Assembly: GCA_949298985.1 (NCBI GenBank)
Contig: CASFYV010000021.1
Span: 62,001-126,000 of the forward strand
Source of the DNA: an uncultured bacterium
GTDB taxonomy: Bacteria; Cyanobacteriota; Vampirovibrionia; Gastranaerophilales; Gastranaerophilaceae
Reading direction: 5' to 3'
DNA: 64,000 nucleotides
Shown here: in pieces, positions 25,283-35,510 of the stretch
How positions within the stretch are numbered: the stretch's first letter is position 1
How the letters are laid out: each line of letters opens with the position of its first letter
The notes under the pieces: model-generated
What the model saw: only the letters and a program-made list of their open reading frames with translations
What the model was told of the DNA's origin: nothing
Databases searched by the model: none
Program-made: the position numbers and the translations under genes

Positions 25283-26320
25283 TTGGAAAATAACAATTTA
25301 AAAAATTTTAAATATAAAGGGGTCATTCACATTCATTCTCTAAATTCAGATGGGAGTGGAGATATTGAAGGAATTTCTAAAGCTGCAAAAAAAGCTGGAT
25401 TATCTTGGATTATAGTTACTGACCACAATTATTTTGATACACAAGAAGGTATTTATAATGATGTTTATGTAATAAAAGGAGAAGAAATTTCACCTAAAAA
25501 CGAAAACCACTATATAGCTTTAAACATAAATAATAAAATAGAACCAAACGAAAATCCACAAATTTATATAGATGAAGTACGAAAACAAAATGGATTTGGT
25601 TTTGCGGTCCATCCGGACGAATTTAAAGAAAGAAACAATAAATATCCACCAATTAATTGGAACAAAAATTTCACTCCAGATGGAATTGAAATTTGGAACT
25701 GGTTTTCTTGCTGGGGCGATAAGTTAAATAGTAAAAATATTTTCACGTTAGCTTTTTCTTATTTATTTAAACATAGGCTCATATCAAAAGCCCCACAAAA
25801 ATCTTTGCAATGGTGGGATGAGCTAAACTCTAAAAAACAGGCAATCATCCCTGCAATAGGGGGAGTTGATGCTCACGCATTAAAAGTAAAAAAATATTTT
25901 TTACCATTTATAATTTTTCCATATAAATCAATGTTTAAAACAATAAATAATGTAATAACTTTAAAAGAACCATTATCAGATGATTTTAAAATTGCCAAAG
26001 AACAAATAATAAATGCGATAAAAAATGGTAATAATACAATAATAAATCGTCATATTCTTAATGTAATTCCAAATATTGAAATTAGTAATAGTTTAAAAAC
26101 TGCTCATTGTGGAGAGATTTTAAACTTAGATAAAAAAACTTATTTAAAAGTGAATGTTAATAAAAAAGCTTTAATCAAAGTAATTTTGAATGGTCGAGAG
26201 CTTTATAAATGTGTTGCAAAAAAATGTGACTTATTATTAACACAAATCGGCAAATATCGTGTTGAAATACATATAAACAATAAAGGATTTGCGTATTCTA
26301 ATCCTATAATTGTAATTTAA
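25283..26320 (+). CDS. PHP-domain metal-dependent phosphoesterase
   Basis: A 345-aa protein with an N-terminal PHP domain. Metal ligands: HIHSLNSDG (first HxH), VTDHNYFD, GEEI, AVHPDE and GGVDAHAL. The C-terminal roughly 80 residues form a beta-rich domain (KTYLKVNVNKKALIKVILNG) seen in some PHP proteins. It likely hydrolyses a phosphate monoester or diester. The start is TTG 25283 with AAGGA eight to nine bases upstream; no ATG is available nearby. Between the two DUF2229 genes. Confidence 0.82.
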   Translation: MENNNLKNFKYKGVIHIHSLNSDGSGDIEGISKAAKKAGLSWIIVTDHNYFDTQEGIYNDVYVIKGEEISPKNENHYIALNINNKIEPNENPQIYIDEVRKQNGFGFAVHPDEFKERNNKYPPINWNKNFTPDGIEIWNWFSCWGDKLNSKNIFTLAFSYLFKHRLISKAPQKSLQWWDELNSKKQAIIPAIGGVDAHALKVKKYFLPFIIFPYKSMFKTINNVITLKEPLSDDFKIAKEQIINAIKNGNNTIINRHILNVIPNIEISNSLKTAHCGEILNLDKKTYLKVNVNKKALIKVILNGRELYKCVAKKCDLLLTQIGKYRVEIHINNKGFAYSNPIIVI

Positions 26321-26332
26321 CAGGAGTTAATT

Positions 26333-27514
26333 TTGAACGAACTTAAGCAAAGAGAAGAACAAAAGAATAGGTTTTTTCAAAAAGATAATACAATAGCTAC
26401 AAAAGATAGAGTTGTAGCTTGGCCTAGAATGGGAAATATTGATCTCTCAATGAATGCGCTTGTGAGTTCTTTAGGCGTAAGGATAGTAGAAGCACCTCCA
26501 AATACAAACGAAGCTTTAGAAATTGGAGTTAAAAACAGTATTGAAGGGATTTGTCTACCTTATAAATTAAATTTAGCAAATTATATAATGGCTCTTGAAA
26601 AAGGTGCCAATACGTTAATGATGTTTCAAGCTCCAGGCTCTTGCAGATTTGGTAATTATACCAAAATGGCTCAAAAAACCTTAAAGAAAATGGGCTACAA
26701 ATTTGATATGGTAGTATTTGATATGTACCAAAGCAAAATGAAGCAAACACTTCAAGCTTTCTGGCATGTAACAAGATGTGCAAATCCATACAGATATTAT
26801 AAAGGGTTTAGTACAGGGTTTAATAAAGCTTTTGCAATCGATACTGCCGAAAGATTATTATTTTATACTCGTCCAAGAGAGTTAAATAAAGGTGATGCGG
26901 AACGTTGTTATAAAAAATGGTATAAAATAATTGCGGAAACAACGTCTATATGGGGTTGTAAACAACTAAAAAAACAAATAATTAAAGATTTTAAAAAAAT
27001 ACCGATTGATAAAAATAAAATTGTTCCTAAAGTTTATTTATTAGGAGAATTCTTTGTATTACTGGATCCTTACACAAATAAAGAAATTGAAAAAACTCTA
27101 GGGGATTTAGGAGTCGAAGTTGAGCGACAAATATTCTTTTCAGATTGGCTCGAGCACGTCTTGCAACCATCTTTTCTTTATAAAAAAGAATCCCATAGAG
27201 AACGATGTGTAAGATTTGCCGAAAAATATATGAAACGAGCAATCGGCGGTGAAACAATTGAAACAATAGGCGATACAGTGTACGCTGCAAAAAATGGAAT
27301 TGATGGAGTAATTCATATAATGCCTTTTTCCTGCATGCCGGAAATTGTTTCTCAAAATATACTAACAAAAGTAAGTAAAGAAGAAGATATTCCTGTTATG
27401 AGTTTAGTATTGGATGAACAAACCGGAAAAGCCGGATATCAAACAAGAATTGAAGCTTTTATAGATTTAGTAAAACGAAAAAAAATGAAACAAAATTTAA
27501 ATAATAAAAAATAA
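26333..27514 (+). CDS. DUF2229 protein, acyl-CoA dehydratase/activase-related (B)
   Basis: A 393-aa relative of the 24173 product with the same fold: WPRMGNIDLSMNALVSSLG at the N-terminus, the cysteine in EGICLPYK, SCRFGNY, PFSCMPEI, and the C-terminal EQTGKAGYQTRIEAFIDL. Likely the second subunit of a heteromer with gene A. The start is TTG 26333 with AGGAG five bases upstream. Substrate unknown. Downstream radical SAM gene is 17 bp away. Confidence 0.78.
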   Translation: MNELKQREEQKNRFFQKDNTIATKDRVVAWPRMGNIDLSMNALVSSLGVRIVEAPPNTNEALEIGVKNSIEGICLPYKLNLANYIMALEKGANTLMMFQAPGSCRFGNYTKMAQKTLKKMGYKFDMVVFDMYQSKMKQTLQAFWHVTRCANPYRYYKGFSTGFNKAFAIDTAERLLFYTRPRELNKGDAERCYKKWYKIIAETTSIWGCKQLKKQIIKDFKKIPIDKNKIVPKVYLLGEFFVLLDPYTNKEIEKTLGDLGVEVERQIFFSDWLEHVLQPSFLYKKESHRERCVRFAEKYMKRAIGGETIETIGDTVYAAKNGIDGVIHIMPFSCMPEIVSQNILTKVSKEEDIPVMSLVLDEQTGKAGYQTRIEAFIDLVKRKKMKQNLNNKK

Positions 27515-27531
27515 AGGAGAGGAATTTTATA

Positions 27532-28590
27532 ATGTTAAAGCAAGAATCAAGAAACAAAATGACATTAGAAAGAATCAAGTATTATAGACATCTTTTTGGA
27601 GGAGCATTGGAATGTATTCAAAGTAGATTGTCAAAAAATCCAAAACCCTTATGTTTTTCGCTAATGGTCACAAGTGCTTGTAACTGTGATTGTGATTTCT
27701 GTTTTTGGAAATCTAAAAAAGGTCAAGATGATATGCCCAAAGAAGAAATTATTAGACTTCTTACAGAAGCCGGAGAAATTGGGTATATGGATAGTATACT
27801 TTGGGGAGGTGAACCTCTATTAAGACAAGATTTTGCTGAAATATGTAAAGCCTCTCACGATGCAGGACTTTATACAAAAATTGCAACCAACGGATGGTTT
27901 TTAGAAACTAATCCTGATTTCGCTAAATATACTGATTTATCATTTATCTCACTTGATGCAATAGGGAAAGCGCACGATGACATTCGCCATATGCCAGGTA
28001 TTTGCGACAAAGTTATGAGTGGGATTGAATATCATAAAATCCATTCTCCTAAAATGAGAATATATATTTGCTGTACTGTATCAACTCAAACAAGTTTTGA
28101 ACAAATTAAAGAAGTAGCTCAATATTGCAAAGATGCAGATATTCTTCTTTACTTTACTGTTAATAAAGCAGCCTCAAGACCTGAAGAAGCACAAAACGTA
28201 GTTGAAACAGAATTAGAAAATGATCAATTAGCAGAAATGTTTATTAAGATCAAAGAATTAAAAAAACAAGGTTATCCAATTAGAAATTCATACTATTTTA
28301 TGGATTATATTATTAACAAAAAAACTTATTATGAATGCCACTGGCCAAGAATAGCAACAGTAATTTATTCAAACGGAGATATGTTGAGATGCTATGACAG
28401 AAAACCATTTATTAGTGTAAAAAACAGACCTTTAAAAGATGTAATTAAAGATCCTTTGTTTATAGAAACAGTAAATAAATGTAAAGACTGCAAATTAGCT
28501 TGTGTCGGGAATTATGCCCTTGATGCTTCAGGTTTATGGAAACTTGAGTGGCCTGCAATCAAATCTTTAATGGAAATTGCTATAACATAA
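27532..28590 (+). CDS. Radical SAM enzyme with C-terminal Cys cluster
   Basis: A 352-aa radical SAM protein. The cluster-binding cysteines are C50, C54 and C57, with an extra C52 (SACNCDCDFCF). GGEPL SAM motif (ILWGGEPLLR) is present. The C-terminus has CHWPR, LRCYDRK and CKDCKLAC, a SPASM-like auxiliary-cluster set. Substrate cannot be deduced. AAGGAGAGG precedes ATG 27532. It follows the two DUF2229 genes and precedes the polysaccharide exporter, a context consistent with modifying a lipid or sugar, but this is only a guess. Confidence 0.82.
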   Translation: MLKQESRNKMTLERIKYYRHLFGGALECIQSRLSKNPKPLCFSLMVTSACNCDCDFCFWKSKKGQDDMPKEEIIRLLTEAGEIGYMDSILWGGEPLLRQDFAEICKASHDAGLYTKIATNGWFLETNPDFAKYTDLSFISLDAIGKAHDDIRHMPGICDKVMSGIEYHKIHSPKMRIYICCTVSTQTSFEQIKEVAQYCKDADILLYFTVNKAASRPEEAQNVVETELENDQLAEMFIKIKELKKQGYPIRNSYYFMDYIINKKTYYECHWPRIATVIYSNGDMLRCYDRKPFISVKNRPLKDVIKDPLFIETVNKCKDCKLACVGNYALDASGLWKLEWPAIKSLMEIAIT

Positions 28591-28633
28591 TAATAAAATA
28601 ATTTTAAAATATAATTACAAAAAGAGGTAAATA

Positions 28634-31189
28634 ATGAAAAAATATATCGTATCGTTAATTTTATTAATCTTTGCAACAACTTTAGTTCCAGCAGAAGCTA
28701 GACGATTTGTTTCTCCTATGGAAAAAGAAAAATTGCAAAAACAAAAGCAACAAGAAGAATTACAATATTCAACTTTAAAATCACAACAAAATAATTATAA
28801 TCTTACACAACAAACATCAAATAAAATATTAAATAATGAAAATGAAAATACAATAGAAGATATTGTAAAACAAAAAAAACAAACAGATGCATTCACAAGT
28901 AAGTATAAAGCTGGTGAAAGAACATTTGATAATTCTTTAATGAGTCCGATTGAAGAAATGTTCAATGGCAAAAATGTTGAAATTACAGGAAGTATTTTAA
29001 AACAAGTCGGATATGATTTATTTGGAAATACATCTTCCTCAAACACTGCTACCGGAAAATTTGATAATAATTATAAATTAAACATTGGAGAAAAAGTTAC
29101 AGCATATCTTCAAGGAGATTCTGTAGATGTTATGGCAATTTCTGGAGCATCTTTACTCAATCCAATGACAACAACTTCCGTAGATTCAAAAGGAAATTTA
29201 TTTATTCAAGGGATTGGAATGGTTCAAGCCGAAGGTAAAACCATTGGAGAAGTTGAAAATGCTCTTAACAAATTAGCTAATTCAAAATACAAAAGCTTAA
29301 AAATTCACCTTAATGTATCCTCAGGACAAGATTTTTCTGTCTTTGTATTTGGTCAAGTAAATAGACCGGGAAAAGTTCTTGTAAGTAACAATTCTACCAT
29401 CTTTGATGCTTTAAATATGGCAGGAGGAGTTAAAAAATCAGGATCATTAAGAAACATTACATATTCTACAAATAATGCTAAACCTAAAGATGTCGACTTA
29501 TATAAAACTATTTTCTTAGGCGAAGATGACGGAATTATATTAAGACCCAATGACAAAATCTTTGTTAATAAAATCGGCAATGTAGTTGCAATAAAAAACG
29601 GTGTAATAGAACCAGGTATTTATGAAACAAAAGATAAAGAAGAGATTCAAAAACTAGTTAAATATGCAGGCGGCTTTGCACCTACAACTCAAATTTCAGA
29701 AGTAACACTTATCGGTTTTGATAAAGAAGCAAAGCAAAAAACTGCTAAAAATATATCTTGGAATAAAGCAAAAAATGTTGAATTAAACAATGGTGATTCA
29801 CTTGAATTTAGAGAATTATATAATGAAGTAGAAAACATAGTAACTATTCAAGGAAATATTAAACATCCGGCAACATATGCTTATACAAGAGGTATGAGAT
29901 TATCAGATATCTTAAAATCAGAAGATGAATTATTAGAAGAAACTTTTTTAAATCAAGCTGTAATAAGAAGAATTTCTGGTAAAGATAATATGGTTGAAAC
30001 AATACCGGTATTTTTAAAAGATTTCTTTGACGGACTTACCGATCCGCTTCTTCAACCCAAAGATATTATTACTATCTACAAAAATACAAATTCGGAATTT
30101 GTTGATATTTATGGTTGTATAAATCAGCCAAAACATCTTGCATACATCGACGGATTAACCCTAGATGATGTCATGACAGATATTCGTTTTATGGAAACAA
30201 ATGTTAATAATGAAAATTCAGAAGTTCAAAAAGTATCTTATAAAAAACAACCTAATGATGATGTTATATTGACAGCCGTAACTACTAGTGATAACAAATT
30301 GATTCCTGCAGAAAAAGTCGCTGTCGAAATTACAGATAAAGAAGGAGCTACTACATTATACTATTTATATGACATAATGATTAATTCAGATAGAATTAAA
30401 GAAATACCAATTCATGCAAACGACAAAATATTCTTCCGAACATTAAGAGATAATGAAGCAATCAAATACGTTAAAATTTCTGGTTTTGTTGAACGTCCGG
30501 GAGTTTACACAAGTATAGAAGGTAAAAAACTAATTGATATGATAATGTTAGCAGGTGGATTAACAGATAAAGCAGATTTGCGTGGTATTGTATATAAAAG
30601 AGCAAACTTACAAGGTACTCAACTTAATATTGCAAGAAAAAACAATGATAGAGATATACGCTTATTAGAAGGCAGATTGGCCGGAGCTTGGAAAGCAACT
30701 GAAGCTGACCAAAAAAGTAAAATGGATATGATAACAATGATGAAGACAGAAGAAAAAGACCTCGCAAAACGCTACACAGGGCAAATTGCTTTAAATATCA
30801 AAAGTAATGACATAAGAAAAATTCGTGATATCGATAATATAGAAGTTCAAGATGGTGATGACATTTACATCCCAAGATTAAATAATCAGGTTAGCGTTAT
30901 GGGTGAAGTATATAATGAACAATCATTCACTTATAGAAAAGGTAGTAGTGTAAGTTCATATATAAAAGAAGTTGGTGGGTATACTCCAAATGCAAACAAG
31001 TTTAGAATCTATAAAGTAGGAGTAAACGGAAGAGCAGAAAAGGTTGGACGATTGGCTCAAGTTGAACCTGGAGATGTAATTGTTGTTCCTAGAAAAATTG
31101 CTGGAAATGATTGGATAACTCCAGTTTGTGATACTCTAAGAAGTATTGTATCAGTTATGACTGCAGCATTTATTGTAACAAAAATATAA
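28634..31189 (+). CDS. Wza-type outer-membrane polysaccharide export protein
   Basis: An 851-aa protein with signal peptide (KKYIVSLILLIFATTLVPAEA, cleaved near A22). A poly-export domain (about residues 150-240, YLQGDSVDVMAIS...) is followed by at least four SLBB beta-grasp repeats (FVFGQVNRPGKVLV; TIQGNIKHPATYA; KISGFVERPGVYT; SVMGEVYNEQSFT). One C-terminal hydrophobic segment (TAAFIVTKI). It would form the outer channel for capsule or O-polysaccharide. Its size (Wza is about 380 aa) shows extra SLBB domains. AAAGAGG precedes ATG. This protein is the main evidence for an outer membrane. Confidence 0.88.
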   Translation: MKKYIVSLILLIFATTLVPAEARRFVSPMEKEKLQKQKQQEELQYSTLKSQQNNYNLTQQTSNKILNNENENTIEDIVKQKKQTDAFTSKYKAGERTFDNSLMSPIEEMFNGKNVEITGSILKQVGYDLFGNTSSSNTATGKFDNNYKLNIGEKVTAYLQGDSVDVMAISGASLLNPMTTTSVDSKGNLFIQGIGMVQAEGKTIGEVENALNKLANSKYKSLKIHLNVSSGQDFSVFVFGQVNRPGKVLVSNNSTIFDALNMAGGVKKSGSLRNITYSTNNAKPKDVDLYKTIFLGEDDGIILRPNDKIFVNKIGNVVAIKNGVIEPGIYETKDKEEIQKLVKYAGGFAPTTQISEVTLIGFDKEAKQKTAKNISWNKAKNVELNNGDSLEFRELYNEVENIVTIQGNIKHPATYAYTRGMRLSDILKSEDELLEETFLNQAVIRRISGKDNMVETIPVFLKDFFDGLTDPLLQPKDIITIYKNTNSEFVDIYGCINQPKHLAYIDGLTLDDVMTDIRFMETNVNNENSEVQKVSYKKQPNDDVILTAVTTSDNKLIPAEKVAVEITDKEGATTLYYLYDIMINSDRIKEIPIHANDKIFFRTLRDNEAIKYVKISGFVERPGVYTSIEGKKLIDMIMLAGGLTDKADLRGIVYKRANLQGTQLNIARKNNDRDIRLLEGRLAGAWKATEADQKSKMDMITMMKTEEKDLAKRYTGQIALNIKSNDIRKIRDIDNIEVQDGDDIYIPRLNNQVSVMGEVYNEQSFTYRKGSSVSSYIKEVGGYTPNANKFRIYKVGVNGRAEKVGRLAQVEPGDVIVVPRKIAGNDWITPVCDTLRSIVSVMTAAFIVTKI

Positions 31190-31191
31190 TC

Positions 31192-31228
31192 TATAAAGCG
31201 ATGTATTATTAAAATACTTCGCTTTATA
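31192..31228 (+). terminator. Hairpin after the Wza-like gene
   Basis: Perfect 10-bp stem TATAAAGCGA (31192-31201) with TCGCTTTATA (31219-31228), with an inner GTATT/AATAC stem. Little T-run, so readthrough into rfbB is likely. Confidence 0.55.
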
Positions 31229-31249
31229 CAAAAATAGAAGGAAGTTAAG

Positions 31250-32230
31250 ATGAAATTATTAGTAACAGGTGGAGCAGGTTTTATTGGTTCTTGTTTTGTA
31301 AGACATATTTTAAATAAGTATTCGGATTATAAAGTTATAAATTTAGATGCTTTAACATATTGCGGAAATTTAGAAAATTTAAATGATGTTAAAGATAATC
31401 CTAATTATACTTTTGTAAAAGGTAATATTTGCGATAAGAAATTAGTCCAAGACCTAATTTCTGAAGTCGATTGTGTAATAAATTTTGCAGCGGAATCTCA
31501 CGTTGATAATTCAATAAAAAATCCTGAAATTTTTGTAGAAACAAATGTTCAAGGAACTCTTAATCTTTTACAAACATCAAAAGAGCTTGGAATAGAAAGA
31601 TTTTTACAAGTTTCTACAGATGAAGTATATGGCACACTAGGTAAAACCGGTTATTTTTATGAAACAACCCCTCTAGCTCCTAATAGTCCTTATTCAGCTA
31701 GTAAAGCCAGTGCTGATTTATTAGTTAGAGCTTATTATGAAACTTATAAAATGCCAGTATTAAATACAAGATGCTCCAATAATTATGGACCATATCAATA
31801 CCCTGAAAAATTAATCCCATTTTTTATTTCTCAATTATTCAAAGGTGAAAAAGTTCCAGTGTATGGAGATGGATTGAATGTTCGGGATTGGCTTTATGTT
31901 TATGACCATTGTGAAGCAATAGATGTTGTATTACACAAAGGAAATGTTGGAGAAGTCTATAATATTGGTGGACATAACGAAAAAACTAATTTAGAAATTA
32001 CTCATCTTATTCTCAAAGCTATGGGCAAAGATGAAAGTTCTATAAAATATGTAGAAGACAGATTAGGACACGATAGACGTTATGCAATTTCAAATGATAA
32101 AATCACTTCTGAACTTGGCTGGAAACCTTCTTTAACCTTTGAAGAAGGAATCAGATTAACAATCGATTGGTATTTAAACAATCAAGAATGGATGAAAAAT
32201 ATTGAACAAAAAAGAATTGGAGTAAAATAA
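31250..32230 (+). CDS. rfbB: dTDP-glucose 4,6-dehydratase
   Basis: A 326-aa SDR enzyme, second step of dTDP-L-rhamnose synthesis. NAD motif GGAGFIGSCF, catalytic YSASKAS with the DE pair in STDEVYG, and NNYGPYQ. GGAAG precedes ATG. The start of a tight rfbB-C-D-A set, stop/start overlaps of 1 bp. Cytoplasmic. Confidence 0.96.
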   Translation: MKLLVTGGAGFIGSCFVRHILNKYSDYKVINLDALTYCGNLENLNDVKDNPNYTFVKGNICDKKLVQDLISEVDCVINFAAESHVDNSIKNPEIFVETNVQGTLNLLQTSKELGIERFLQVSTDEVYGTLGKTGYFYETTPLAPNSPYSASKASADLLVRAYYETYKMPVLNTRCSNNYGPYQYPEKLIPFFISQLFKGEKVPVYGDGLNVRDWLYVYDHCEAIDVVLHKGNVGEVYNIGGHNEKTNLEITHLILKAMGKDESSIKYVEDRLGHDRRYAISNDKITSELGWKPSLTFEEGIRLTIDWYLNNQEWMKNIEQKRIGVK

Positions 32231-32787
32231 TGCCTTTTGAGTTTGAAAAATTAGAAATTGAAGGTTTAATATTAGTAAAGCCAAAAGTTTTTGGAGATAA
32301 TAGAGGATTCTTTTTAGAAAGTTACAAAAAATCTGATTTTACAACAAACGGAATAGATATAGAATTTAATCAAGACAATCACTCTAAATCTACAGCAAAA
32401 GTTTTAAGAGGGCTTCATTATCAAGCAAAACCATACGGACAAGCAAAATTGGTTCGATGTTCAAGAGGAAAAATTTTTGATGTTGCAGTTGATATTAGAC
32501 CAAACTCTAAAACCTTTGGCAAATACGTAAAAGTAGAATTATCTGAAGAAAATAAACATATGTTATTCATTCCTGAAGGATTCGCTCACGGGTTTGTAGT
32601 ATTATCAAATGAAGCAGAATTACTATACAAAGCAAGTGGGGAATATTCTCCCCAAGCAGATAGAGGGATTCTATGGAGTGATAAAGATATAAATATTAAT
32701 TGGGAAATAGATTTTGAGCCTATTTTATCAGAAAAAGATAAAAACCAGCCAATTTTAAAAGATATAAATAAAGAGGAATTAATATAA
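32230..32787 (+). CDS. rfbC: dTDP-4-dehydrorhamnose 3,5-epimerase
   Basis: A 185-aa cupin epimerase, third step of dTDP-L-rhamnose synthesis. Motifs: DNRGFFLESY, VLRGLHYQ (catalytic His), KLVRCSRGKIFDVAVDIR, IPEGFAHGFVVL. Coupled to rfbB and rfbD by TAATG junctions. Confidence 0.96.
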   Translation: MPFEFEKLEIEGLILVKPKVFGDNRGFFLESYKKSDFTTNGIDIEFNQDNHSKSTAKVLRGLHYQAKPYGQAKLVRCSRGKIFDVAVDIRPNSKTFGKYVKVELSEENKHMLFIPEGFAHGFVVLSNEAELLYKASGEYSPQADRGILWSDKDININWEIDFEPILSEKDKNQPILKDINKEELI

Positions 32788-33620
32788 TGAAAGTATTAGT
32801 TACAGGTGCAAAGGGTATGTTGGGGCAAGATTTATGCCCAATATTAGAAGATAATGAATATGATGTAATTGAAACAGATATTCATAATTTAGATATAACC
32901 AATTTAGAAAATATAAACAAAGTTATTAATAAAGAAACACCTGAAATAATTATTCATTGTGCTGCTTATACTAATGTTGATAAAGCTGAGGAAGATTTAG
33001 AAAATGCTAAAAAAATTAATGTTTTAGGAACAGAAAATCTTGCACAAATCTGCGGAGAAAAAGATATAACACTTGTTTATATTTCTACTGATTATGTCTT
33101 TGATGGAGAAGCAAATACCCCATATTTACCGAATAGTCCAACAAATCCAATAAATAATTATGGACTAACGAAACTAGAAGGTGAAAAAGCTGTAAAAAAA
33201 TATTGTAAAAAATATTATATCGCAAGAACGAGTTGGCTATATGGACATCACGGGAAAAACTTTGTAGAGACAATGCTTTCTTTAGCAGATAAACCTGAAT
33301 TAAAAGTTGTAGATGACCAAATAGGTTGTCCAACTTGGACTATAGAATTAGCAAATGGAATAATTAAACTAATTCAAAACGAAGAGTATGGAACATACCA
33401 CGTATGTGGTAGTAATTCAACTTCTTGGTATGGTTTTGCAAAAGAAATTTTTGCACAAACTAATAAGAACGTAAACTTACAACCCTGTTCAACCGAAGAA
33501 TTTCCAAGGGCAGCAAGGCGTCCTAAATATAGTATAATGGAAAATAATAAAATTTGTAGAGATTGGAAATTAGCATTGAAAGATTATTTAGCTCTAAGAA
33601 TAGAAGAAGAGGATATATAA
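32787..33620 (+). CDS. rfbD: dTDP-4-dehydrorhamnose reductase
   Basis: A 277-aa SDR that makes dTDP-L-rhamnose. Motifs [27 protein letters not shown] and RTSWLYG are all present. Ends 1 bp before rfbA. Confidence 0.95.
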   Translation: MKVLVTGAKGMLGQDLCPILEDNEYDVIETDIHNLDITNLENINKVINKETPEIIIHCAAYTNVDKAEEDLENAKKINVLGTENLAQICGEKDITLVYISTDYVFDGEANTPYLPNSPTNPINNYGLTKLEGEKAVKKYCKKYYIARTSWLYGHHGKNFVETMLSLADKPELKVVDDQIGCPTWTIELANGIIKLIQNEEYGTYHVCGSNSTSWYGFAKEIFAQTNKNVNLQPCSTEEFPRAARRPKYSIMENNKICRDWKLALKDYLALRIEEEDI

Positions 33621-33621
33621 A

Positions 33622-34488
33622 ATGAAAGGTATTGTATTAGCAGGCGGTAGCGGAACCAGATTATATCCTACAACTATCGCGATTTCAAAACAATTATTAC
33701 CGGTATACGATAAACCAATGATTTATTATCCGATTTCGGTTTTAATGCTTGCAGGAATAAGAGATATTTTAATTATTTCTACAAAAGTAGATTTACCTAA
33801 TTTTGAAAAATTATTAGGAGATGGTTCTCAATTTGGAGTAAATTTTTCTTACAAAATTCAACCAAGCCCAGATGGCTTAGCTCAAGCATTTATTTTAGGT
33901 GAAGAATTTATTGGAAAAGATTCTGTTGCAATGATTTTGGGTGATAATATTTTTTATGGTCCTGCTTTTAGTGGAATGCTTCAGAATGCATTAAAAAATG
34001 CAGAAGAAAATTCTATTGCTACAGTGTTTGGATATTATGTAAAAGATCCGGAACGTTTTGGTGTAGTAGAATTTGATAAAAACGGAAAAGCAATTTCTAT
34101 CGAAGAAAAACCTCAAAACCCAAAATCTAATTATGCTATAACTGGATTATATTTTTACGATAACTCAGTTATTGAATATGCAAAAAGCTTAAAACCATCC
34201 AAACGTGGAGAATTAGAAATTACAGACTTAAATAAAATTTACTTAGAAAAAGAAAAATTAAATGTTGAATTATTTGGAAGAGGATTTGCATGGTTAGATA
34301 CCGGAACTCATAAATCTTTAATTCAAGCAGGACAATACGTTCAAACAATAGAAGAAAACCAAGGTATAAAAATTGCTTGCCTTGAAGAAATTGGAATTTT
34401 AAAAGGTTTTTTAAAAAAAGAAGATATTTTAAATAATATTGAAAAATATAAAAATAACGAATATTATTCTTATGTGAAAGAATTATAA
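33622..34488 (+). CDS. rfbA: Glucose-1-phosphate thymidylyltransferase
   Basis: A 288-aa nucleotidyltransferase that makes dTDP-glucose, the first step of the pathway. GGSGTRLYP signature, [23 protein letters not shown], and [10 protein letters not shown]. Order here is B-C-D-A. Confidence 0.96.
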   Translation: MKGIVLAGGSGTRLYPTTIAISKQLLPVYDKPMIYYPISVLMLAGIRDILIISTKVDLPNFEKLLGDGSQFGVNFSYKIQPSPDGLAQAFILGEEFIGKDSVAMILGDNIFYGPAFSGMLQNALKNAEENSIATVFGYYVKDPERFGVVEFDKNGKAISIEEKPQNPKSNYAITGLYFYDNSVIEYAKSLKPSKRGELEITDLNKIYLEKEKLNVELFGRGFAWLDTGTHKSLIQAGQYVQTIEENQGIKIACLEEIGILKGFLKKEDILNNIEKYKNNEYYSYVKEL

Positions 34489-34514
34489 ATATAATAAATT
34501 AAAAGGATGTTTTT

Positions 34515-35510
34515 ATGAAAATTTTAGTCACCGGCGGTGCAGGGTATATAGGAAGTCATTGCGTTTTAGCTTTATTAGAACAAAAAAATGACGTCATTGT
34601 TATAGATAACTTATCAACAGGACACTTGGAAACAATAGAAACTCTAAAAAAATATGGCAATCTCAAATTTTATAATTTAGATTTAGTAAAATCAAAAAAT
34701 CTAAGTATTATCTTTAATGAAAATAATATAGATGCAGTAATTCATTTTGCAGCATTTTCACAAGTTGGGGAATCCGTAAAAAATCCACAAAAATACTATA
34801 TTAACAATGTTGTAGGAACATTAAATTTATTACAAGCAATGCTTGAAAATAATGTAAAAAAAATAGTTTTTTCATCAACAGCAGCAACTTATGGAGAACC
34901 CGAATATATTCCAATTGATGAAAATCACTCACAAAAACCAATTAACCCATACGGTCAATCAAAATTAATGATTGAAAAAATCATGGATGATTATAGTAAT
35001 GCTTATAACTTAAAATCAGTAAGACTAAGATATTTTAATGTTGCAGGAGCTGATAGCCATACAAGAATTGGAGAATGGCATAATCCTGAAACACATCTAA
35101 TTCCTAATATATTAAAATCAAAATTTAAAGATGGCCAAATTTTCAAAATGTTTGGAGATGATTATAATACAAAAGATGGGACTTGTGTTCGAGACTATAT
35201 TGATATAGAAGACTTAGTTAATGCTCATATTTTGGCACTTGAATATTTGAATAATGGTGGTGAAACTAATTTCTTTAATTTGGGTACTAATAATGGAAAT
35301 AGCGTGAAAGAAGTTTTCTCAACTTGTGAAAGAGTTTTAGGAGAAAAAATAGCCGTTCAGATAGAAGCTCGCAGAGCAGGTGATCCAGCTAGTTTAGTCG
35401 CTAATAATTCTAAAGCAAAAAAATATTTGAATTGGACACCTAAAATAAGTTTAGAAAATAGTATAAAAAATGCTTACGAATGGGAAAAAGTTCTACAAGA
35501 AAGAATTTAA
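34515..35510 (+). CDS. galE: UDP-glucose 4-epimerase
   Basis: A 331-aa SDR with GGAGYIGSHC, SSTAATYG, NPYGQSKLMIE and RYFNVAGA, the GalE pattern. It interconverts UDP-glucose and UDP-galactose (or the GlcNAc pair) for the polysaccharide. AAGGATG before ATG. Ends in a 4-bp overlap with a convergent epimerase. Confidence 0.92.
   Translation: MKILVTGGAGYIGSHCVLALLEQKNDVIVIDNLSTGHLETIETLKKYGNLKFYNLDLVKSKNLSIIFNENNIDAVIHFAAFSQVGESVKNPQKYYINNVVGTLNLLQAMLENNVKKIVFSSTAATYGEPEYIPIDENHSQKPINPYGQSKLMIEKIMDDYSNAYNLKSVRLRYFNVAGADSHTRIGEWHNPETHLIPNILKSKFKDGQIFKMFGDDYNTKDGTCVRDYIDIEDLVNAHILALEYLNNGGETNFFNLGTNNGNSVKEVFSTCERVLGEKIAVQIEARRAGDPASLVANNSKAKKYLNWTPKISLENSIKNAYEWEKVLQERI

Noticed and set aside
24173..27514. 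DUF2229 genes as a true 2-hydroxyacyl-CoA dehydratase with activase
   Set aside because: No ATPase activase domain and no HgdB/HgdC pair is present; only the related fold is seen.
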